Origin: JAWPMT01 sp965267435 | Lineage (GTDB): Bacteria; Bacteroidota; Bacteroidia; Cytophagales; Cyclobacteriaceae | Length of the DNA stretch: 64,000 nucleotides | Direction of reading: 5' to 3' | Assembly: GCA_965267435.1 (NCBI GenBank) | Contig: OZ253960.1 | Location: 2,604,001 to 2,668,000 of the forward strand | The notes under the pieces: generated by a model | Seen by the model: the letters and a program-made list of their open reading frames with translations, nothing else | Told to the model about the DNA's origin: nothing | The model's database searches: none | Shown here: piece by piece, positions 24,290 through 30,827 of the stretch | Position numbering within the stretch: the stretch's first letter is position 1 | Layout: each line of letters begins with the position of its first letter | Position numbers and translations under genes: made by a program

Positions 24290-25042
24290 TTAATTGGCTA
24301 AGGCAACTTTGCCTTCGGACTTGGTTTTTTCAATGAAGGCCATGTAGCAGCCAAAGTAGTGCTCAAGCATTTGATTGACTCCCTTGGCTGTCATCGTGGC
24401 ACCAGACATCCCATCCACCTGATGGTTGCTGAGGCCAGAATTTCCTTCTCCTTTGACCATCGTAACGGATACGAGCTGGCCATTTTCAAAAATCTTGGTC
24501 CCTTTGTACCGATCCTGGACACCTGCTTCGGTAATCCGCGCACCCAAACCGGGAGTCTCTTGCTTGTGGTCAAAGGCTATTCCTTTGATGGTATTGAGGT
24601 CTCGCTCCAGCGCCACGTAGCTAGAGATCCAATCCCAAAGGCCGGCACCGAAGGTGGGGAAGACATATGCGTCAATATCACCATTGTCATTCTTAAACAT
24701 GAACACCGGGTACATGCGCTCCTCGACATCTAGTTTGTAGTTCTTCTGGATGTTGACTGTCTCTGCAACGACCGAGTCACCCTTCGCATTGACGACCACC
24801 TCGTTGCCCTGGTAATCCACTACCATCGAGCTGATGCGCTCGCCGTAGATGCGCAATATCTCTCCCGGCTCCTTTATGGCTGAAACGTCCATAACGGCTC
24901 CAAGAATCTTCTTTTTTGTATCCAACTCGACCTGACGGTCTTGCTGAGGTTTCAACACCACTGAAGTGGTTGAAAGCAATCCGCCAAGAATAATTGTCAA
25001 TATGGCGGAAAAGACGAGAACGTAAGTATTAGACTGCTGCAC
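24290..25042 (-). CDS. nqrC: Na+-translocating NADH:quinone oxidoreductase subunit C
   Basis: 250 aa. One N-terminal membrane helix (about 6-28) and a periplasmic domain that carries covalent FMN. The flavinylation motif is SGATMT (in DGMSGATMTAKGVNQML), where the last Thr receives FMN through the ApbE enzyme; apbE is not in this window. GLGARITE and the LWDWISSYVALERD region are typical. The start overlaps the nqrB stop by 14 bp. Confidence 0.94.
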   Translation of the reverse strand: MQQSNTYVLVFSAILTIILGGLLSTTSVVLKPQQDRQVELDTKKKILGAVMDVSAIKEPGEILRIYGERISSMVVDYQGNEVVVNAKGDSVVAETVNIQKNYKLDVEERMYPVFMFKNDNGDIDAYVFPTFGAGLWDWISSYVALERDLNTIKGIAFDHKQETPGLGARITEAGVQDRYKGTKIFENGQLVSVTMVKGEGNSGLSNHQVDGMSGATMTAKGVNQMLEHYFGCYMAFIEKTKSEGKVALAN

Positions 25043-26222
25043 GTTGTAATCTTCTTTTTTTGTTGGCTTCTACTACAAAGTAATCAATCAATGGGGCAAA
25101 AACGTTCATGAACAAAATGGCAAGCATAATGCCCTCCGGATACGCCGGGTTCACTACCCTAATGATGACTGTAAGTACTCCAATCAGGAATCCATATATC
25201 CACTTTCCTCTTTCCGTCTGCGCGGCAGAGACCGGGTCGGTCGCCATAAACACTGCGCCAAATGCCAGTCCTCCGATCACCAAATGATAGTGCGCAGGCA
25301 TGGCCATGAACGAGTTGACAGCAAGGGCCTCAAACAACAACCCCATGGCGTACGCTCCTGCGAAAGTGGAAACGATGATCTTCCAACTACCAACGCCTGT
25401 GCCGACCAAAATCAAAGCACCAACGAGGCAGAGCAATGTGGATGTCTCCCCGATACTACCGGGAATCGCTCCCATGAACATGTTCCAAAAATCGAACATC
25501 CCTGCCGACCAGTGACCTGCTATCAAATCTCCCATCTCCGTCTTATTCGCAGCGGCCTCGGCCCCATATGCCAAAACTGTGGCACCGGAGAAACCGTCTA
25601 CCGCAGGCTTGTCGCCAAAATAGGTCCATACGTCCCCTGAGATCTGCGAAGGATAGGCGAAGTACAGAAATGCTCGGGCCGTCAAGGCCACATTGAGAAT
25701 GTTCATGCCCGTACCGCCGAATACCTCTTTACCAATAATGACGGCAAAAACAGTCGCCAACGCCACTTGCCACAAGGGAATGGTGGCGGGCATCACCAGC
25801 GGAATGAGCATCCCTGTGACGAGGAATCCCTCCTCTACAGGGTGATTTCTTATTACACAGAATGTGAACTCGACTGACAATCCTACGGCGTAAGAGACGA
25901 TCACTATCGGAATCACCTTCCATGCACCGACGATGAATTTATCGAGCAATGTCGCCTCCGGCATCCCTGTAGCGAGGTAATGCTGATGGCCTACATTCCA
26001 CATACCAAAGATCAGGCAAGGAATCATGGCGATGATGACCGTCATCATCATTCGCTTAAGGTCGCCAGCATCCCGGATTTGCACGCCCGTTTTGTTGGTC
26101 ACAATGTCCGGACGGAAGAAAATCGTTCGGTGACCTTCATAGAGCGTGTAATATTTTTCCCACTTTCCACCTTTCTCGAAATGTGGTTTTACGCTATCAA
26201 ATGCTTTCTGCAAAAACTTCAT
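25029..26222 (-). CDS. nqrB: Na+-translocating NADH:quinone oxidoreductase subunit B
   Basis: 397 aa, the main membrane subunit with about ten helices. It holds covalent FMN and riboflavin and forms the Na+ channel. Seen: N-terminal cytoplasmic segment FEKGGKWEKYYTLYEGHRTI, the flavinylation motif DGFSGATVLA, GKEVFGGTGMNILNVALTAR, and the C-terminal FMATDPVSAAQTERGKWIYG and NPAYPEGIMLAILFMNVFAP. It follows nqrA with a one-base gap. Confidence 0.95.
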   Translation of the reverse strand: MKFLQKAFDSVKPHFEKGGKWEKYYTLYEGHRTIFFRPDIVTNKTGVQIRDAGDLKRMMMTVIIAMIPCLIFGMWNVGHQHYLATGMPEATLLDKFIVGAWKVIPIVIVSYAVGLSVEFTFCVIRNHPVEEGFLVTGMLIPLVMPATIPLWQVALATVFAVIIGKEVFGGTGMNILNVALTARAFLYFAYPSQISGDVWTYFGDKPAVDGFSGATVLAYGAEAAANKTEMGDLIAGHWSAGMFDFWNMFMGAIPGSIGETSTLLCLVGALILVGTGVGSWKIIVSTFAGAYAMGLLFEALAVNSFMAMPAHYHLVIGGLAFGAVFMATDPVSAAQTERGKWIYGFLIGVLTVIIRVVNPAYPEGIMLAILFMNVFAPLIDYFVVEANKKRRLQRAAV

Positions 26223-26223
26223 A

Positions 26224-27588
26224 CTAGCTATTTCTGATTAGTTCGATCCCGTCTCTCAAAATGCTTTGCAGGTCATTCTTTGACACATCTATGAACTCAC
26301 AAAGCGCCACATCTTCCTCGATCAATTCGTAAATACCGAGAGCTTCCATTTCGTCGTAATCATTTGCAAGGATCGCCTTGAACAGGTAAGTGGGCAGTAC
26401 GTCCATGGGGGTCACCTCCTCAAAAGCACCCGTCATCACAAATCCCCGCTGCTCACCATGTGTATTTGTATCTACCTCGTATTCTTTTCGGCCATTGAGG
26501 AAAGACAACAGTCCAAAAGAGCGGTGAAAGCTCAGTTTTTTCGTTGATGGCAATATCCATCCGAGAAATTCCTCTTCATCACCCTCAGGAAGAACAGTGA
26601 TCTGATTGTCAAAGAAACCGAGGTATCCGTCTTTCCCAATCGATTCTCCTGTGAGCACATTGCCAGAGACTACCCGAAGGTTGTCTCCGTTGGTATTGTT
26701 ATCGATCAGCTTACCCACCTGGGCGCCGACGTAGGTCTTCACATATCCTGTTTCCTTTAGGGATGATCCAGTCACCGCCACCGTTTTGGAAGCGTCGTAC
26801 TTGCCTTCGAGGAACAGCGTTCCGATCTGCACGATGCCATATGGACTCACGGTCCACGCTATTTCTCCTTTGTTGATCGGATCGAGGTGGTGGATCTGCA
26901 CTCCGACGTTGCCAGCAGGGTGCGGGCCTTTGAACTTGTTGATCTGAACACCTTCCACCGAAGTGAAGAGCTTGGACACTTCTGCGTCCAAATTCACATT
27001 GAAGTGGATGACGCCGTTGGTCAGCTTGCGTAGTATTTGGATGCCTGCCTGGAAAGCGGATTGCTTGCCATCTAGCATGTAATCATAATCAGGCGCCAAC
27101 GGGTTGGAATCGAAGGCTGATACAAAGATCGCCTTAGGCTCCGTCGCTGGGTCGGCCATTACGCCATATGGGCGTTGCACGATATTGGCCCATACGCCGC
27201 TTTTGCACATCATGTCGACGACATCCTCCTTGTTGAGGTTGGCTATGTCGGAGATCGAGTAGCTGTCGTACTTCTCGTATTCGATCTGCTTGTCCGCCAG
27301 GATACGGATTTCCATGACCTTTCGCTTGGCACCTCTTACGATCTCCACAACCTCACCACTCACGGGTGACGTAAGCATGACGCTTTCCAGCATCTTGTCG
27401 TAGGCAACAGGAGTTCCGGCCTTGACATTGTCCCCTACGTTGGGGATGACTTTGGCTCGTCCTAATCCGTGAAAATCTGTTGGTTTAATAGCGAACGTTT
27501 CCGGCTGCTCGATGTCCAGGATCCTTTTACCTGCGCCACCGGCTAATCTTATGTCAAAGCCTTTCTTCAGCTTAATGGTTTGAGACAT
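26224..27588 (-). CDS. nqrA: Na+-translocating NADH:quinone oxidoreductase subunit A
   Basis: 454 aa starting at the Met at 27588 (SQTIKLKKGFDIRLAG), which matches the conserved NqrA N-terminus; a further upstream Met would add 20 residues that overlap the putative promoter. NqrA is a soluble cytoplasmic subunit. Its motifs include KPTDFHGLGRAKVIPNVGD and AGTPVAYDK, the GPHPAGNVGVQIHHLDPINK loop, and the C-terminal PTYLFKAILANDYDEMEALG. It leads nqrABCDE. The NADH-oxidising subunit NqrF is absent from this operon. Confidence 0.94.
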   Translation of the reverse strand: MSQTIKLKKGFDIRLAGGAGKRILDIEQPETFAIKPTDFHGLGRAKVIPNVGDNVKAGTPVAYDKMLESVMLTSPVSGEVVEIVRGAKRKVMEIRILADKQIEYEKYDSYSISDIANLNKEDVVDMMCKSGVWANIVQRPYGVMADPATEPKAIFVSAFDSNPLAPDYDYMLDGKQSAFQAGIQILRKLTNGVIHFNVNLDAEVSKLFTSVEGVQINKFKGPHPAGNVGVQIHHLDPINKGEIAWTVSPYGIVQIGTLFLEGKYDASKTVAVTGSSLKETGYVKTYVGAQVGKLIDNNTNGDNLRVVSGNVLTGESIGKDGYLGFFDNQITVLPEGDEEEFLGWILPSTKKLSFHRSFGLLSFLNGRKEYEVDTNTHGEQRGFVMTGAFEEVTPMDVLPTYLFKAILANDYDEMEALGIYELIEEDVALCEFIDVSKNDLQSILRDGIELIRNS

Positions 27589-27624
27589 GTGTTCAAGTTG
27601 GTGTGCTCGTCTTTTTAACGGAAG

Positions 27625-27632
27625 CAAAAATA
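27625..27632 (-). promoter_or_regulatory. Candidate -7 box of the nqr operon
   Basis: TATTTTTG on the minus strand (27632-27625) fits TAnnTTTG and would start a leader of about 30 bases before nqrA. The nearest TTTTG upstream is only 13 bp away, too close for a normal -33 element, so support is partial. Confidence 0.35.
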
Positions 27633-27671
27633 CATAAAAATTGTTCAAAAGAGACGTCTGGAAGATTTATC

Positions 27672-27696
27672 AAAAAACCAGTCTGAATGCCTCAGA
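27672..27696 (-). terminator. Weak terminator after ispH
   Basis: On the minus strand TCTGA-GGCAT-TCAGA, a 5-bp stem, is followed after four bases by six T. It lies about 12 bp after the ispH stop and before the nqr promoter region. The stem is short, so termination may be incomplete. Confidence 0.4.
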
Positions 27697-27707
27697 ACGC
27701 TTATTTT

Positions 27708-28604
27708 CTATGCTAATTCCGCCTTTTGAATCTTTTGCTGGATATGGTTCGCCACTTGCTCCATTAGCCACCTGGGAGTGGACGTGGCACCACAGATCCC
27801 GATGCTGCCGGCATCGTTCAACCAGGAGAAATCTATGTCCTGCTCACTTTCAATGAAATAGCTGCGTGAATTGAACTGCTGGCACACCCCAAAGAGGGCT
27901 TTGCCGTTGGAGCTTTTCTTGCCAGCAACGAACAGAATCAGGTCGTGTTTCTTGGCGAAACGCTCCATCTGTGGCTCTCGATTAGATACCTGCCGACAGA
28001 TACTGTCATTGGCCAGAAAATCTCCTTCGACCAATTCTCCCTTCGCACTCTTTATCCTTTCCTCGATGAGACTCTTGAGATGATAAAATCCTTTGGTACT
28101 CTTAGTTGTCTGACTGAATAGTATGATCGGGCGGTTGAAGTCGATTTTATCGAGATCCTCCTCATGAAAAACGATGATCGCCTCATCGGCTGTCTGACCT
28201 GTGAGACCAATCACTTCAGCGTGACCTGGTTTCCCATAAATGACGATCTGCCCATCTCTCTCGCTGACGTTGTCGTAGGCGTGCTTCACCCGATTTTGGA
28301 GCTTGAGCACAACCGGACACGAAGCATCTATCAGCTCCAGATTGTTCTCGAGCGCTATTCGGTAGGTCTCGGGGGGCTCACCATGGGCACGAATAAGCAC
28401 TTTGGCATCCTCAATATCATCAAGGTCTTCCCTGGTGATGACATGAAGGCCTTTCTTATGTAGCCGCTCCACCTCCATCCTATTGTGCACTATGTCACCG
28501 AGACAATACAATTTCTTGCCTCCTGCCATTTCGTCTTCGGCCATCTGTATGGCAAATTCGACTCCAAAGCAGTATCCTGAGTTATTGTCTATTTCAACAT
28601 TCAT
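27708..28604 (-). CDS. ispH: 4-hydroxy-3-methylbut-2-enyl diphosphate reductase
   Basis: 298 aa, last enzyme of the non-mevalonate isoprenoid pathway; it forms IPP and DMAPP with a [4Fe-4S] cluster. The three cluster cysteines are in NNSGYCFGVEFAI (C12), DASCPVV and NDSICRQVSNREPQM. Substrate-site motifs include IRAHGEPPETYR and GKPGHAEVIGLTGQT, with a late ICGATSTPRWLMEQV. It overlaps cmk by 4 bp. The cmk-ispH pair is recurrent in bacteria. Confidence 0.95.
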   Translation of the reverse strand: MNVEIDNNSGYCFGVEFAIQMAEDEMAGGKKLYCLGDIVHNRMEVERLHKKGLHVITREDLDDIEDAKVLIRAHGEPPETYRIALENNLELIDASCPVVLKLQNRVKHAYDNVSERDGQIVIYGKPGHAEVIGLTGQTADEAIIVFHEEDLDKIDFNRPIILFSQTTKSTKGFYHLKSLIEERIKSAKGELVEGDFLANDSICRQVSNREPQMERFAKKHDLILFVAGKKSSNGKALFGVCQQFNSRSYFIESEQDIDFSWLNDAGSIGICGATSTPRWLMEQVANHIQQKIQKAELA

Positions 28605-29275
28605 CCTATCGCGGCCTCCGCCAAATTTACAATTCTCTCTACCTGATCCTCAAATGTAATATGCGACGTATCAATTTCAATCGCATCTTCGGCTTTCGTC
28701 AGCGGGCTTACCTCCCGCGTGGTGTCGATTCGATCTCGTTCCTTGAAATTGTCGATAATCTCGTCTAAAGACACCTCCATCCCACTCGCCATCAGCTGCT
28801 TCTGCCTTCTCGCTGCACGTATAGCGATGTCTGCGGTCAGAAACAGCTTCAATTCCGCATTGGGAAAAACTACCGTACCGATATCTCTTCCATCCATCAC
28901 AATTCCTCGCTGTGCCCCGAACTTCTGCTGCTGCGCGACAAGCTTTTCGCGGACAGCCGCAATCGCACTCACCTTACTAACACTTCGGTTCACCTCCATT
29001 GTTCTGAGAAAAGGCTCGAGATCGAGTTCTTTTTCATGGAGGTGGCTATTACCATCTGCAGCGATATGAAAATCCAACTCTATGGGAGCAATGGTCTCGG
29101 CCACCCGATCGTGGTCATCGAGGTCCACCCCAGACTCTAATAGGAGATGAGTGATCCCCCTATACATAGCACCACTGTCGATGTATTTGTAACCAAACCG
29201 ACGAGCAAGTGCTTTGGCGGTAGAACTCTTACCGCATCCCGAATACCCATCGATGGCAATGATGACCTTCTTCAT
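28601..29275 (-). CDS. cmk: Cytidylate kinase
   Basis: 224 aa from the Met at 29275 (KKVIIAIDGYSGCGKSSTAK), the conserved start; a longer in-frame version would run through the lipoprotein gene in another frame. It transfers phosphate from ATP to CMP/dCMP. P-loop GYSGCGKSS (10-18), IDSGAMYRG, GRDIGTVVFPNAELKLFLTA and the lid AARRQKQL are present. The start codon overlaps the stop of the 50-codon lipoprotein gene (TGATG), so the two are translationally coupled. Confidence 0.93.
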   Translation of the reverse strand: MKKVIIAIDGYSGCGKSSTAKALARRFGYKYIDSGAMYRGITHLLLESGVDLDDHDRVAETIAPIELDFHIAADGNSHLHEKELDLEPFLRTMEVNRSVSKVSAIAAVREKLVAQQQKFGAQRGIVMDGRDIGTVVFPNAELKLFLTADIAIRAARRQKQLMASGMEVSLDEIIDNFKERDRIDTTREVSPLTKAEDAIEIDTSHITFEDQVERIVNLAEAAIG

Positions 29276-29427
29276 CAGCAGTCCTTCACCGGACAAGGGA
29301 TCGGCTTCCCCTTTTTGATTTTGCCCTGATAGGTCTTGGACGGCCCTTTGCGACAACCAGACAGTGGGGCAGCGAGTATCATCGCTGAAAAAACCATAAG
29401 GAACAGACGTCTTAGAAAATTGTGCAT
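29275..29427 (-). CDS. 50-residue lipoprotein between fabD and cmk
   Basis: A short gene that length filters would miss. Its ATG at 29427 follows the fabD stop codon with no gap, and its TGA shares a base with the cmk ATG (TGATG). The product starts MHNFLRRLFLMVFSAMILAA, then PLSGCRKGPS: a basic n-region, a hydrophobic core and the lipobox LSGC at 22-25. The mature peptide is only 26 residues, strongly basic (QGKIKKGKPIPCPVKDC), with two further cysteines at 45 and 50. I know no function. The exact fit between two essential genes and the intact lipobox make chance unlikely. Confidence 0.75.
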   Translation of the reverse strand: MHNFLRRLFLMVFSAMILAAPLSGCRKGPSKTYQGKIKKGKPIPCPVKDC

Positions 29428-30303
29428 TTAGAAACTTCTCACTTCCATGGATCGATCAATCTTTTTGACCAGGCCTTGCAACACTTTTCCGGGACCTGAT
29501 TCCACAAACTCAGTGGCACCGTCAGTGATCATCTGCTGGACACTTTGCGTCCAACGCACCGGTGCTGTCAGTTGTGTAACGAGATTTTGCCTTATTTCTG
29601 ATGGATCATCATGGCCGATTGCATCCACATTTTGGTAAACCTTGCACCTGGGGTTCTCGAAGTGGGTAGCCTCAATAGCGGCTGCCAACTCCTCGCGCGC
29701 GGGCTCCATCAGTGGAGAGTGAAAAGCACCACCCACAGGCAACATCAGGGCACGCTTGGCACCAGCCTCCTTTAGCTTCTCACATGCCTCCTCTACCGCA
29801 GGTACTTCTCCGGAGATCACCAGCTGTCCGGGGCAATTGTAGTTGGCGGGGACTACGATCCCCTCTATTGCGGCACATACTTCCTCCACAACCTCATCAG
29901 CCAAACCCAATACTGCAGCCATCGTCGAGGGCTTGATTTCGCAGGCGCGCTGCATGGCCATGGCCCTCTTTGAAACAAGTGACAATCCGTCAGCAAAAGA
30001 CAAGGCTCCTGCAGCTACCAACGCCGAAAACTCACCAAGGGAATGGCCGGCGGTCATTTCCGGCTCGAAACCATCCTTGACCAGTGCATTGATCACACTG
30101 TGAAGGAAAATGGCTGGCTGAGTGACTTTCGTTTGCTTCAATTCCTCATCGGTGCCCTCAAACATGATCTTGACTATATCAAAACCCAGCACCTCATTGG
30201 CCTGTGAGAACATCTCTCTTGCCTGGGCACTTGACTCATGCAGGTCCTTCCCCATACCTGGGAATTGGGCTCCCTGACCCGGAAATACAAATACTTTCAT
30301 CAA
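29428..30303 (-). CDS. fabD: Malonyl-CoA:ACP transacylase
   Basis: 291 aa. Loads malonate onto acyl carrier protein for fatty acid synthesis. N-terminus VFVFPGQGAQFPGMGKDL, nucleophile Ser in TAGHSLGEFSALVAAGALSF (about 89-95), Arg in the SKRAMAMQRAC helix and catalytic His in GGAFHSPLMEPARE. Full length. First gene of the fabD-lipoprotein-cmk-ispH operon, with a good promoter about 30 bp upstream. Confidence 0.95.
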   Translation of the reverse strand: MMKVFVFPGQGAQFPGMGKDLHESSAQAREMFSQANEVLGFDIVKIMFEGTDEELKQTKVTQPAIFLHSVINALVKDGFEPEMTAGHSLGEFSALVAAGALSFADGLSLVSKRAMAMQRACEIKPSTMAAVLGLADEVVEEVCAAIEGIVVPANYNCPGQLVISGEVPAVEEACEKLKEAGAKRALMLPVGGAFHSPLMEPAREELAAAIEATHFENPRCKVYQNVDAIGHDDPSEIRQNLVTQLTAPVRWTQSVQQMITDGATEFVESGPGKVLQGLVKKIDRSMEVRSF

Positions 30304-30330
30304 TTAGTGGATTGTAGAATTTTCAGTCGG

Positions 30331-30363
30331 CAAAGCTAGGCAAACATGGCCCTCAAAATCAAA
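30331..30363 (-). promoter_or_regulatory. Bacteroidota-type promoter of the fabD operon
   Basis: On the minus strand TTTG (30363-30360), a 21-bp spacer and TAGCTTTG (30338-30331) match the consensus. The start of transcription near 30324 leaves a leader of about 20 bases before fabD. Confidence 0.65.
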
Positions 30364-30398
30364 CGGTTGCCCATCAATCCCAAATGGCTGCGAGGAAC

Positions 30399-30827
30399 TC
30401 AAGGTGATAGAAAGCGGTCCTGTAAGTGAGGCTCCGGCATACGACAAGCGTCCTGGTGGCCAAACCACTTGTACCTATTGGTGGCGATGAAGTCGTATAC
30501 CCAATTGCGAATGAATGGCGGAATGACGATGAAGATGTACAGCAACGGCCATAGGCCACCAAGTCTCCGCGCCACCCGCAGGGCGGCAGTACTTCGTTTG
30601 TAGACCTTGCCATGATCGATCAGCATGATCGTGGATAGCTGGCCAGCTTCGGATGCATAGGGTTTCAGAACATCAATATCCGGTACATCCTGTAGCGACG
30701 CGAACTTGAAATGCACATGTGGGTCCCTATCGATCACAAAATTCACAGACGTGTTGCACAGATTGCAGACGCCGTCGAAAAGAAGAACTGATGACGTAGA
30801 GAGGTCTATCGCAGTAGTTGTACCCAT
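30399..30827 (-). CDS. DCC-family thiol-disulfide oxidoreductase (DUF393)
   Basis: 142 aa. The family motif DGVCNLC, here in LLFDGVCNLCNTSVNFVI (about 15-32), gives a CxxC pair, followed by RDPHVHFKFASLQ and the STIMLIDHGKVYKRSTAALRV strand-helix unit. A membrane-associated hydrophobic stretch is at about 93-112 (WPLLYIFIVIPPFIRNWVYD). The C-terminus NRYKWFGHQDACRMPEP resembles the usual NRY-x-x-FG-x(n)-C end of the family. Thioredoxin-like fold is assumed from family knowledge; its substrates are unknown. The start overlaps the end of the large T9SS cargo gene by 22 bp. Confidence 0.85.
   Translation of the reverse strand: MGTTTAIDLSTSSVLLFDGVCNLCNTSVNFVIDRDPHVHFKFASLQDVPDIDVLKPYASEAGQLSTIMLIDHGKVYKRSTAALRVARRLGGLWPLLYIFIVIPPFIRNWVYDFIATNRYKWFGHQDACRMPEPHLQDRFLSP

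Noticed and set aside
30806..30827. Frameshift joining the T9SS cargo gene and the DCC gene
   Set aside because: Both proteins are complete with proper ends; the 22-bp overlap is normal for coupled genes.
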